Of a stretch of DNA of 64,000 nt, positions 18,568-26,805 are shown in pieces. The position numbers and the translations under genes were made by a program. The notes beneath the pieces were generated by a model that saw nothing but the letters and a program-made list of their open reading frames with translations, was not told the origin of the DNA and searched no databases. Origin of the DNA: UBA5158 sp040389045 (GTDB lineage Bacteria; Pseudomonadota; Gammaproteobacteria; DSM-16500); NCBI GenBank assembly GCA_040389045.1, contig JAZKAT010000024.1:62001-126000 (forward strand). The letters run 5' to 3'. How positions within the stretch are numbered: the first letter of the stretch is position 1; each line of letters starts with the position of its first letter.

Positions 18568-19113
18568 TCAGTTTGTTTCCCATAAAGTTTTTGGCGCATC
18601 TTGAAATGCCAGGGCTTCACGCATTAATGGTAGTTTTTCAAGACGTCCGCTATGTTCCAGCACAATGCCATCTTCATTAATCGCATTGATGACAATGCCA
18701 GATAATAAGGTATCACCCACCGTGTACACTTTCCCAGGTTGTTCACCCTCGGCGATGATGACTTTGGAATGCTTGTCACCGGCATCTTTTAAAATTCCGG
18801 TCAGACGCAACTGTAAACTGGTAATTGGCAGAAAGGCATCATCACCTTCCGCCAGGCCTAACAAATGCTGTTTCGGTAACTCGGTAATTAATTGCGCTTC
18901 AGTATTCACACTTGCAATATGGGTATCTTTGGGCAGCGCTTGTGGTGCTTTAAAATCACCATACCAGCTGCATAGCGTACTCACTACCGCATAAGCCACT
19001 AACAAGACCACGGCGACAAACGTGATTATTCCCGCATAACGGCTGCGCTCCGACAAAAATATCGGCGCATACAATTCTTCGAGAGCAAGTTTAATTTCTT
19101 TTATTTGAGCCAT
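18568..19113 (-). CDS. gspC: T2SS inner-membrane protein GspC
   Basis: The 181-residue protein has one membrane segment (about residues 27-48), a linker, and the homology region (HR) that contacts GspD (PITSLQLRLTGILKDAG, then KVYTVGDTLLSGIVINAI). No PDZ or coiled-coil domain follows, so this is the short form. It is separated from the main T2SS genes, lies on the opposite strand, and overlaps the end of hemB by 13 bases. A separate gspC locus is also known in Legionella (lspC). Confidence 0.9.
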   Translation of the reverse strand: MAQIKEIKLALEELYAPIFLSERSRYAGIITFVAVVLLVAYAVVSTLCSWYGDFKAPQALPKDTHIASVNTEAQLITELPKQHLLGLAEGDDAFLPITSLQLRLTGILKDAGDKHSKVIIAEGEQPGKVYTVGDTLLSGIVINAINEDGIVLEHSGRLEKLPLMREALAFQDAPKTLWETN

Positions 19114-20114
19114 GCGGCCACCTGCTTTGCATAATAAGTTAATATCCCATCCGCGCCCGCGCGTTTAATTGCAATGAGTGATTCCATTACCACTGAACGT
19201 TCATCCAGCCAGCCTGCCTGCGAAGCCGCTTTCAACATGGCATATTCGCCGCTGACTTGATAAACAAAAGTCGGCGCGCGAAAACGTTCTTTGGTTTGTT
19301 TCACAATATCAAGATAAGGCATACCGGGTTTAACCATAATGATATCAGCGCCTTCCGCCAAATCCATTGCCACTTCATGTAACGCTTCATCGGCGTTACG
19401 GGGGTCCATTTGATATTGATGTTTATCACCGCGGCCGGTTGCTAAAGCTTGCGCTGAACCCACCGCATCGCGGAATGGGCCATAAAAGCCAGACGCGTAT
19501 TTCGCGGAATATGCCAGAATGCGCGTATTGGTAAAACCATTTTGTTCCAGTGCATCACGAATCAAGCCTATGCGACCATCCATCATGTCAGATGGCGCAA
19601 CTACATCGGCGCCAGCTTCCGCATGCGACAAAGCCTGCTGCACCAATATGGCGGTGGTTTCATCATTCAACACATAACCTGCCGCGTTGATCAAACCATC
19701 CTGACCATGCGATGTATAAGGGTCTAACGCTACGTCGGTAATCACACCCAGCTCAGGAAAATTTTGTTTAAGCTGACGCACCGCGCGTTGGATCAAGCCT
19801 TCCGGATGATAAGCTTCATCCGCCAGCAAATTTTTCTTGTCAACAGCAACACAAGGAAATAACGCCACCGCCGGTATGCCTAATTCTACTAATTGTTCCG
19901 CTTCATGTAACAACATATCAACGGATAAGCGTTCAATGCCCGGCATAGAGTTAATGTTTTCACGCAGCTTGCTGCCTTCGCTAATAAACATAGGATAAAT
20001 TAAATCATCCACCGTCAGCTTGGTTTCCGCCATCAAACGCCGCGAAAATGCGTCATAACGCATACGCCGCATACGCGCCTTGGGGAAATGGCGATGGCCT
20101 GGTTTTATAGTCAT
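19101..20114 (-). CDS. hemB: Delta-aminolevulinic acid dehydratase
   Basis: This enzyme joins two 5-aminolevulinate molecules into porphobilinogen in haem synthesis. Schiff-base lysines sit in YSAKYAS and MVKPGMPYLD. The usual zinc-binding cysteine loop (E. coli CFC..C) reads DVALDPYTSHGQDG, which is the magnesium-dependent, Pseudomonas-type form. The ATG at 20114 is preferred over a GTG two codons earlier. hemA is also in this window (60244-61512) but far away. hemB is upstream of gspC on the same strand and overlaps it. Confidence 0.95.
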   Translation of the reverse strand: MTIKPGHRHFPKARMRRMRYDAFSRRLMAETKLTVDDLIYPMFISEGSKLRENINSMPGIERLSVDMLLHEAEQLVELGIPAVALFPCVAVDKKNLLADEAYHPEGLIQRAVRQLKQNFPELGVITDVALDPYTSHGQDGLINAAGYVLNDETTAILVQQALSHAEAGADVVAPSDMMDGRIGLIRDALEQNGFTNTRILAYSAKYASGFYGPFRDAVGSAQALATGRGDKHQYQMDPRNADEALHEVAMDLAEGADIIMVKPGMPYLDIVKQTKERFRAPTFVYQVSGEYAMLKAASQAGWLDERSVVMESLIAIKRAGADGILTYYAKQVAAWLK

Positions 20115-20349
20115 TAACACTACCCAATCATTAAAATCACGCGATTATAGCATTATTTTGAGCTAGTGGCTTTGTCTTTGGGTAGGGAATAAGCAATATT
20201 TTTTAGCCATATTAGTAGGGAGACGATCATAGATTGAGGAATTTTTGGTTAATAATTAATCAATGGTGTAGGCGGGCTACGATTTTCAAGGTAGACAATC
20301 CTGGTACACGCCAGCATAATCGAAACGACTTATTTTTAGGTGCTAAACA

Positions 20350-21111
20350 GTGCTTGAACACTCTCATTATTTATTCCCCGTATTATTTTTCGCAGCCTTG
20401 CTTGGCGCCACCATAGATGGGATTGCTGGCGGTGGGGGTTTGATTACATTACCGGTGCTACTTTTTACGGGTTTGCCGCCCCAAATCGCTCTTGGAACCA
20501 GTAAGTTTCAGGCCACCTTTGGGACTTTCATGGCCAGCGCTAAGTATTATCAACACGGCTGGTTTACATTTAAAACTATCAAGAAAGGTTTGATTTTTGG
20601 AATTGCGGGCGCCGTGTTGGGCGCTATTGCGGGGCAAATGTTAAGTAGTGATTTGCTACGAAAAATTTTACCCATTCTGTTATTCGCCATGTTGTTATAT
20701 ATGCTGTTCACACCCACTTTGGGACATGAAGACCGCAAACCGCGCATGTCAGAATTCTGGTTTTATATTATTTTTGGCTTTTTTCTCGGGTTTTACGATG
20801 GGTTCTTTGGACCTGCCACTGGTTCGCTGTGGGTATTTTCACTGACATTTTTTCTGGGCTATCAATTCCGTAGTGCGGTAGCGTATGCAAAAGTTTTTAA
20901 TTTCAAAAGCAATGTTGTCGCTTTAATTTGTTTCGCGCTAGGCAATAACATTGATTACCGTATGGGAATTTGCATGGCCGCGGGGCAATTGATTGGTGGC
21001 AGGTTTGGCGCCCACCTTGCCATCTTAAAAGGTGCGGAAATTATCCGTCCGGTTTTTATCGGCGTAACATCACTCACTATAGTAGCGTTGTTATGCAAAA
21101 GTTATCTTTAA
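20350..21111 (+). CDS. TSUP-family membrane transporter
   Basis: The 253-residue protein has about seven to eight membrane segments and the TauE/SafE (TSUP) signatures: GATIDGIAGGGGLITLPVLL near the N-terminus and FFLGFYDGFFGPATGS in the middle. The family exports or imports sulphur compounds and small organic anions; the substrate here is unknown. A GTG start at 20350 follows an AGGTG. It is a single gene converging with a methyltransferase gene. Confidence 0.85.
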   Translation: MLEHSHYLFPVLFFAALLGATIDGIAGGGGLITLPVLLFTGLPPQIALGTSKFQATFGTFMASAKYYQHGWFTFKTIKKGLIFGIAGAVLGAIAGQMLSSDLLRKILPILLFAMLLYMLFTPTLGHEDRKPRMSEFWFYIIFGFFLGFYDGFFGPATGSLWVFSLTFFLGYQFRSAVAYAKVFNFKSNVVALICFALGNNIDYRMGICMAAGQLIGGRFGAHLAILKGAEIIRPVFIGVTSLTIVALLCKSYL

Positions 21112-21121
21112 TGACTGCTTA

Positions 21122-21880
21122 TTATTTCTTTTGAAAACAATAATTCGCTGTATTGCCTCGCGCAATAAATCTTTTATAGATATGTTTATAAGCAGGAAGT
21201 TCTTTAACTTCAAGCGCAACCTTATGACAGCCAAATTTAGAATTGTTGGCACTATCATCAAAAAAAATGTAACCTCCCGGCGCTAAAAATTTATCAATAT
21301 TTAAAAAGTCTTGTTTTGCCTGCGCATAGGAATGGTCACCATCGATATAAGCGAAAGCAATTTCACCGCCAAGCAATACATTACGTCCGGCAAGATCAGT
21401 CACTGTATTCGCGGATGACCACAAATTAAAAAACTCATTCGATTGCACTTTTATGTGAGAGTGATTAATTCCTTTGGTAGTCAACGCGGTGGATAGTTTA
21501 AAAAGATTTTCTGTATAAGCACTCCAATCATTATGCGTAAACACATTGGAGACTGAACCCGTATCAATAAATCCTTCAAATTGCCAATCATCCATTGAAA
21601 AAAACGGATTCTGTTTACCATAGCGGCGTAAAGTATGTGAAATTATTCCTGTCGATAATCCGCAAAAAGATCCAATTTCAATAACTGCGCCCGCAGGTAT
21701 ATGGCGCATACAATAATCCAGCATTTTAATATTACTATTGTCACACCAGCCGGGTATGCCAATACGGGTCCAGCCGACAAAAGGATCAGCCAAAACATTA
21801 TTGTAGTAATTATGCTGGCGAGAAAAATAAGGAATAGCTAACAGGCTGTTACGTAGTGCAGTTTTGATGCGTTGTTTCAT
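21122..21880 (-). CDS. SAM-dependent methyltransferase (family 24-like)
   Basis: The 252-residue protein has a class I SAM-binding motif VIEIGSFCGLSTGII and a later acidic DGDHSYAQAKQDFLNID and FLAPGGYIFFDDS. This is the pattern of Methyltransf_24 and cephalosporin-hydroxylase-like proteins, which often modify sugars or small metabolites. There is no signal peptide. The substrate is unknown. It is followed by a TSUP transporter in convergent orientation; the APC permease lies upstream on the same strand. Confidence 0.75.
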   Translation of the reverse strand: MKQRIKTALRNSLLAIPYFSRQHNYYNNVLADPFVGWTRIGIPGWCDNSNIKMLDYCMRHIPAGAVIEIGSFCGLSTGIISHTLRRYGKQNPFFSMDDWQFEGFIDTGSVSNVFTHNDWSAYTENLFKLSTALTTKGINHSHIKVQSNEFFNLWSSANTVTDLAGRNVLLGGEIAFAYIDGDHSYAQAKQDFLNIDKFLAPGGYIFFDDSANNSKFGCHKVALEVKELPAYKHIYKRFIARGNTANYCFQKK

Positions 21881-21911
21881 ATTGAAAAATCCATATATCG
21901 TATAATTAAAA

Positions 21912-23225
21912 TTACAATCGCGGGCTCACTGGCTGTTTTATTTTACTGGCGCTAAACAAAGTTTTATATACCTTTTCAAAGACAAAACTGCCGATTAATA
22001 AAGCCAGCATAGTATAAACCGCAAAAGGTGAATGCTGATAAGTATAAATTTCCAGAATGACAAATAAAGCGATACACAGGACTAGCGAAGTAACTACCAG
22101 AGATTTTTTGGCTTGCGTTTGCGCGAGTATTCTTAAATGACCCGCATTGACCGCGGCATAGATTAATAAAAATGCCCCGCTGCCCATCATGGCCACACCT
22201 GACAAATCAAAGAACAGAATAAAAACCAGGGTTAAGAAAGTTGTGATCAATAAACCACCCGTGGCATTGCGCCATTCAGTGCGTTCAAATTTTTCTGGTA
22301 ATTCACCATCGCGAGCAATCATATAACTCACATTCGCCGCGCCAAACAAAGTCGCATTGATCGCCGATGCCGTAGAAAATAAGGCCGCGACCGCAATTAG
22401 TTTAAAGCCAAAATTACCTAAAAAAGGCTTAGCTGCCAGCGCTAAGGCATAATCACCCGCTGTGGCAATTTGTTGGGGGGAAAGATTGCCAACCACCGTC
22501 ACCGAAACTGCAATATAAATCGCAATCACAATAAAGACGCTGATATACAAAGCCCTGGGTAAGTTTTTTTGCGGATTATTCATATTGCCAGCCGTATTGG
22601 TGATTAACCCAAAACCTTCATAACCAATAAATAAAACACCCGCACCAAAAAAGATATGTTCCAGGTTGGTCCAGTGCACGGGTGCAAGATTTTCGGGATT
22701 AATAAAAAACAAACCCACAGCAGCAAAGAAAATCAGAATAGACACTTTGACAAAAACGATAAATATTTCCGCTTTGCCAACTGAGCCAGCCCCTAGAATA
22801 TTAATAGCAGTAAATAAAATCACAATCGCTGAAGCAATGCTTTTAGCAAGCAGCGGCGTTGGTGTATTGGTAAAAAACGTCATGCAATAAGCCGAAAAAC
22901 CCTGGGCATACAGCGCGATTGAAATGATATAACCTATCCACATAAATAAATTAATACTGCCGCTAACTATTCCTGGCCCCCAACCTTCCACTAAAAATTG
23001 CACGGCCCCACCCGCTGAAGGAAATTTCGCGCCTAGCTTGGCATAAGAATAAGTAGAAAATAACGCAATAAAACCGCCTATCAAAAATGAAATCCACATC
23101 GCGGCGCCAGACGCCATGGCCACCACACCAAGAATAGAAAATATGCCCGCGCCTATCATCCCGCCTATACCAATTGAAATCGCGCCGGTAAGAGATATTT
23201 GTGAAGTAGCCGATTGGTCGGACAC
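21912..23225 (-). CDS. APC-family amino-acid permease
   Basis: The 437-residue protein has about 12 membrane segments. The N-terminal signature GAISIGIGGMIGAGIFSILG is the APC-superfamily substrate-binding unwound helix. It would import an amino acid or similar compound. The start is a GTG at 23225 with GAGGG eight bases upstream. It is 31 bases upstream of the methyltransferase gene. Amino-acid permeases are numerous in Legionellales, which live on host amino acids. Confidence 0.88.
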   Translation of the reverse strand: MSDQSATSQISLTGAISIGIGGMIGAGIFSILGVVAMASGAAMWISFLIGGFIALFSTYSYAKLGAKFPSAGGAVQFLVEGWGPGIVSGSINLFMWIGYIISIALYAQGFSAYCMTFFTNTPTPLLAKSIASAIVILFTAINILGAGSVGKAEIFIVFVKVSILIFFAAVGLFFINPENLAPVHWTNLEHIFFGAGVLFIGYEGFGLITNTAGNMNNPQKNLPRALYISVFIVIAIYIAVSVTVVGNLSPQQIATAGDYALALAAKPFLGNFGFKLIAVAALFSTASAINATLFGAANVSYMIARDGELPEKFERTEWRNATGGLLITTFLTLVFILFFDLSGVAMMGSGAFLLIYAAVNAGHLRILAQTQAKKSLVVTSLVLCIALFVILEIYTYQHSPFAVYTMLALLIGSFVFEKVYKTLFSASKIKQPVSPRL

Positions 23226-23237
23226 GTTAAGGTCCCT

Positions 23238-24128
23238 CTAAGTTACTTCCATTGTATGGGTTCGTTGTGATTGTTCTTCCAATTTAGCATCAGGCTGTGG
23301 CTGCGCTGCTGGCCTAGAAGGGAAAAAACAATATTCTTTTACTTTAGCACGAAACAGAAAAGCATTATCCTGATTCTGACTTAAAGTTTGGGTGGTAGCG
23401 TATAACAAACCAATGCTACTCATCCCTAACAAACCCGTTGTTATAAAAGTTAATATAGGAACCAGGCCTGCAGTCTGGGGCATCAAAATACTCGATATGA
23501 CGCAGGCAGCGATACATAACATTAAATTGACCACTCCCAAAAAACGAAACAGTGCACGATTTTCATGAATGCGATAATAACCATCGTAAGTGGAAATTGT
23601 TTCTTCGGTAGCTTCTGTCAATTTACGTTTATAGCTTTCATCGTGTGGATTTTGGGAAAATTGGGCGAGAGCTTCAATATTGGCAGTAAGCGCAGCCATT
23701 TGACTTAGTATTTTTTCTTCTGCATCTTTAGGAAAGTTACCGGATTTAACTTTAGTAAAATATTCGGTTAAACAAATTCCCTCGATTAATGCTTGGCGCA
23801 AGGGTAACGGTGTATCATTACTGCATAGCTCACTCAAATCCGCTAATGATTTCATCAAGGTGAGAAAAGGCGTTTTCCACGTTTTACTCTTCAAGATGTT
23901 AACATTATCCTCATTATGCAAAATACGCAGCAATTCAGGCAATTCCTGACAATAATCCTCCTGGAATTTTTTTAATTTATTAAAGTGTATCCAATACTCA
24001 ATAACAGCATTTTTATCAGCTTCTAATTTCGCTGCCGCTTCGAGTTCCTTTTCTCGATAAGATTTTGCAAGAGCAAGACCCAAGGGATCTTGTGATAATT
24101 CCAGATCAGTTAATGTGGACGATTGCAT
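23238..24128 (-). CDS. Unknown two-TM helical protein, possible effector
   Basis: The 296-residue protein starts at ATG 24128 (GGAAG upstream). A long charged helical N-terminal part (about 1-195) is followed by a membrane hairpin (about residues 198-250, FLGVVNLMLCIAACVISSIL and ILTFITTGLLGMSSIGLLY), then a hydrophilic glutamine/glutamate-rich tail ending KLEEQSQRTHTMEVT. No family is recognised. It lies downstream of the U-box-like gene and shares its design: helical head, two TM segments, polar tail. The layout and Glu-containing tail resemble many Dot/Icm effectors that insert into host membranes (inference). Confidence 0.75.
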   Translation of the reverse strand: MQSSTLTDLELSQDPLGLALAKSYREKELEAAAKLEADKNAVIEYWIHFNKLKKFQEDYCQELPELLRILHNEDNVNILKSKTWKTPFLTLMKSLADLSELCSNDTPLPLRQALIEGICLTEYFTKVKSGNFPKDAEEKILSQMAALTANIEALAQFSQNPHDESYKRKLTEATEETISTYDGYYRIHENRALFRFLGVVNLMLCIAACVISSILMPQTAGLVPILTFITTGLLGMSSIGLLYATTQTLSQNQDNAFLFRAKVKEYCFFPSRPAAQPQPDAKLEEQSQRTHTMEVT

Positions 24129-24194
24129 AAACACTTCCTGCGTTATGATTATGAAGCAAGGATTTTATCACAGGAGTTATCAAAAATTAGAGGG

Positions 24195-25205
24195 TTATCT
24201 TTTATTAATTGACAATCCTGGCTGTTCATCCTGCTCAGGACTTTTATGTAATGCGGGTTCTATCTTGTTGAGCCAGTTTAACATGCCTTGTCGTCTATTA
24301 CTGTTTACCTCAATCAACACTTGTTGCGGCTGCGCTGACAATTCCGGATGATTGGGCTCACCCACAGCCATTACCACTTCAGGATGGTCCACTTCCCCAA
24401 CCTTGCGTGGCAATCCTGGTTGATCCCTTTCATATTCTGGTTCGACCGGCAATGCAGGCGCTATTTCTTCTGCAGCAGAATCACCATTAAGCGAAATTAA
24501 TTTTGCTATTTTATCGCTAAATCCCGCGGTTTTTTTCGCGGTCGAATGCTTAAACCAAAAATGGGTAAGCAGATAACTTAACGGGGCTGTGATCAGCGGT
24601 ACAGCTAAAGCAGTAAAAAAAAGAAATCCCGTTAATAATGGCGCAACAGTAAACGCAAGAACGATGAACAATATCGTTGTGCTGGCCATAAAAATACTTT
24701 TACCAACATCACGCAAATTAAATTTTTCCTTTTTTGTTTTTGGCAGAGGCATTTTATATTCCGCAGCCTGCGCTTTCATATAATCAATGTCGCGTTGATT
24801 GAACGGTTGTCGATTCAAAGGATTTTTGCCATTTTTTAAAATTTCAGGCAAATGTTTAGCTTCCATGATCAAACCGGTAGAGGTGTAAACAGGATTGGTA
24901 ATGGGATCTAAAGAATAAATACATTGATAAGCGCGCGGCTGCCCTTCGGGATGATCATAGTTATTGCGTGGCCAACAGCGGCTAAAAAACACTAATACGC
25001 TATACACATTATCGTAAAGTTTAGTGGGATAAATTTTGGAGTTTTCGGTAAGCAAGACTGCTTCCAGCGCAGCGAATATTCGACCATTATGTTCTTTTAA
25101 ATTTTGCCAAGCTTCGTCGTCAGCTAAAATTTGTCGAATAGCCGCGTAATGATTATATTGAGTTAATAACTCTTTTGCGTGTTGAATTGCTTCTACATGC
25201 GCCAT
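24195..25205 (-). CDS. U-box-like protein with two TM segments, candidate E3 ubiquitin ligase
   Basis: The 336-residue protein starts at the second of two adjacent ATGs, with GGAGG five bases upstream. Residues 1-90 are helical. Residues about 93-146 match a U-box: CIYSLDPITNPVYTSTG, an acidic residue-helix segment, then NPLNRQPFNQRDI. This is the conserved DPI..PV....G and (N)P..R.P pattern of U-box E3 ligases. Two hydrophobic segments follow (about 180-200 and 201-224). The last 100 residues are proline- and glutamate-rich. Prokaryotes lack the ubiquitin system, and Legionella effectors LubX and GobX use U-boxes in host cells. A translocated, membrane-anchored E3 is therefore the best guess. 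It could instead be a degenerate, inactive U-box. Confidence 0.7.
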   Translation of the reverse strand: MAHVEAIQHAKELLTQYNHYAAIRQILADDEAWQNLKEHNGRIFAALEAVLLTENSKIYPTKLYDNVYSVLVFFSRCWPRNNYDHPEGQPRAYQCIYSLDPITNPVYTSTGLIMEAKHLPEILKNGKNPLNRQPFNQRDIDYMKAQAAEYKMPLPKTKKEKFNLRDVGKSIFMASTTILFIVLAFTVAPLLTGFLFFTALAVPLITAPLSYLLTHFWFKHSTAKKTAGFSDKIAKLISLNGDSAAEEIAPALPVEPEYERDQPGLPRKVGEVDHPEVVMAVGEPNHPELSAQPQQVLIEVNSNRRQGMLNWLNKIEPALHKSPEQDEQPGLSINKR

Positions 25206-25325
25206 CATTACCTCCACCATCACAGTTGGTTCATCTTGTTTTATTCTAAACCAACAATACTTAATGAAATATTAACCAATTATTAAAGAAGCTTATGTGT
25301 TTTTTAAAAAAAGCAGAGCGGTGGA

Positions 25326-25439
25326 AGGTAAGAGGCGAGGTTATGCATTTCCAAACACGCCGTGAATACATCCCTGTAGGCTCTGGAAAATCATCCCTGA
25401 TTTTCAAGGTTTGGAAATGCATAACCTCACCTCTTACCT
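25326..25439. repeat. Inverted repeat, about 114 bp
   Basis: The left arm begins AGGTAAGAGG and the right arm ends CCTCTTACCT. The arms stay complementary for about 30 bases with small mismatches, around GGTTATGCATTTCCAAA. A second stem (GGAAAATC/GATTTTCA) lies inside. It is MITE- or REP-like, with no coding content, in the gene-free stretch 25206-26098. Confidence 0.8.
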
Positions 25440-25488
25440 AAACAGTTGCGTTTAGTCATGAGTTGCCCGACAGGACTTTTTTTATAAA

Positions 25489-25773
25489 CCCCTCACCCGT
25501 CGCCTGTGGCGCCGACCTCTCCCACAAGGGGAGAGGTGAAGAGCATCACGTATGCATGTGATCACAATCATTTAGAAAAAATGTAGGTTGGGTTGAACGC
25601 AGTGAAGCCCAACAGCTTTTGCTTTTCACCTCCTCCCTTGTGGGAGAGGTGAAGATCATCACGTATGCATGTGATCACATCGTTTAGAAAAAATATAGGT
25701 TGGGCTGAACGCAGAGAAGCCCAACAGCTTTTGCTCTTCTAGAGGTCGGCGCCGTTAGGCGACGGGTGAGGGG
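25489..25773. repeat. MITE-like element with about 32-bp inverted ends and internal tandem repeat
   Basis: The terminal arms CCCCTCACCCGTCGCC... (25489) and ...GGCGACGGGTGAGGGG (ending 25773) are near-perfect inverted repeats of about 32 bases, extending to CGCCGACCTCT. Inside are two direct copies with a 113-base period, beginning at 25531 and 25644. Each contains GAGAGGTGAAG, CATCACGTATGCATGTGATCA (itself palindromic) and a GTAGGTTGGG...AAGCCCAACAG stem-loop. There is no transposase. It is probably a non-autonomous mobile or palindromic element. Confidence 0.8.
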
Positions 25774-25796
25774 TAAGAGTTGAATCTATGAAACAA

Positions 25797-25838
25797 ACTG
25801 TTGGGCTTCGAGCTGCTCAGTCCAACCTACATTTTTTG
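25797..25838. repeat. Inverted fragment of the internal repeat
   Basis: CTGTTGGGCTTCG...CCAACCTACATTTTTT is an inverted partial copy of the stem-loop in the neighbouring element. The rest of the 25206-26098 gene-free stretch shows only AT-rich sequence and a possible promoter for the next gene. Confidence 0.7.
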
Positions 25839-26008
25839 AATCACTGTTATCGCCATGCAGAATATGCATTCCATAAAGACACAATCCATTCAAGCTTTTA
25901 ACGGTGATGAAATTTACTCGCTTGCATAACAATTTAACTCAATCGATAAGTTAAGTTGCCAAATTTTGCCAAATTTTTCAATGCCATATCTTTATAAAAT
26001 ACGAGGCC

Positions 26009-26037
26009 TTCGATAGCTGCCCGCAAAATGATATAAT
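26009..26037 (+). promoter_or_regulatory. Possible promoter of the SpvC-like gene
   Basis: TATAAT lies at 26032-26037 with a weak TTCGAT -35 element 17 bases upstream, about 60 bases before the start. The -35 match is poor, so an activator may be needed. No clear PmrA-type direct repeat was seen. Confidence 0.3.
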
Positions 26038-26098
26038 TTACCCTTAATGATTTGGTTTTACCCGCATTGGCACTTGTATTTTTATAAGGGATATTATT

Positions 26099-26779
26099 AT
26101 GTCCTTACCAAGACAGATAGAGGAAGATGAATTTTCTTATACAAATTTAAATTTGAAACTTTCTATAAGTAATGAACCCTCCAATAAAATAAAATTTATT
26201 AAATCTAAAGATAAAAGATACACCGCATCAATTATGCCTATGCATGAAAATTTCATTGCCGTTGCATATTATGATACCGACGCAGAAGAAGCTAAACCCT
26301 GTAAAGAAGGTGAATTTTTTAAAAATAATAAACTGAAATTCCACATAGGTTTGCCCGAAAATGATGAGCCTATGTTTGAGAAAGGATGGAATATTACAAA
26401 AGATATTTTGATGAATAATAATGTAGGTTTTTTTAAAATCATAAATAAAGGTTTAAAAATGTCTGACCAAATTGGTCAGGAGGGAAAGGACATAACCATT
26501 TATGCATACTATGATCCGGATAAGGATTTAGCCAAGTGGCAATCAATATTACAGACTATTAATCAACATCTTATTGACGCAAAAATTCCACCAGGCAAAA
26601 AACCTTCTGGAATTAAAAAAGAAGAAAGGCCTATTTCAGGTTCAAGCTATATAACCTACCGATATGATATTAAGAGTTGGCCACCTGAAGACTTATGTGC
26701 TAAAATTACGGTCAATCAAAATTTAGCAGATGATAACAAACCTGAAGGAACTGGTTTTTCAGCAGCGCTTAGGCTATAA
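26099..26779 (+). CDS. SpvC/OspF-like protein, candidate phosphothreonine lyase effector
   Basis: This is a 226-residue AT-rich gene with no signal peptide. It shows the ordered signature of the SpvC/OspF/HopAI1 phosphothreonine lyases: LKFHIGL (Lys80, His82), FFKIIN (Lys113), TIYAYYDPD (Tyr135) and SYITYRYD (Arg178). In Salmonella SpvC the catalytic residues are Lys104, His106, Lys136, Tyr158 and Arg213. The spacings Lys-Lys 32 versus 33 and Lys-Tyr 22 versus 22 agree, which is hard to get by chance. Counterparts of SpvC Arg148 and Arg220 are not visible, so activity may differ. Such enzymes irreversibly remove phosphate from host MAP kinases by beta-elimination. The assignment is a by-eye remote match. 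Low GC relative to neighbours points to transfer. Confidence 0.55.
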   Translation: MSLPRQIEEDEFSYTNLNLKLSISNEPSNKIKFIKSKDKRYTASIMPMHENFIAVAYYDTDAEEAKPCKEGEFFKNNKLKFHIGLPENDEPMFEKGWNITKDILMNNNVGFFKIINKGLKMSDQIGQEGKDITIYAYYDPDKDLAKWQSILQTINQHLIDAKIPPGKKPSGIKKEERPISGSSYITYRYDIKSWPPEDLCAKITVNQNLADDNKPEGTGFSAALRL

Positions 26780-26805
26780 ATTTTAACTTGTTTTGTGGAA
26801 CTAAT

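Noticed and set aside
25531..25745. Possible CRISPR-like tandem repeat
   Set aside because: Only two copies with a 113-base period and no variable spacers; the unit lies within inverted ends, as in a mobile element.
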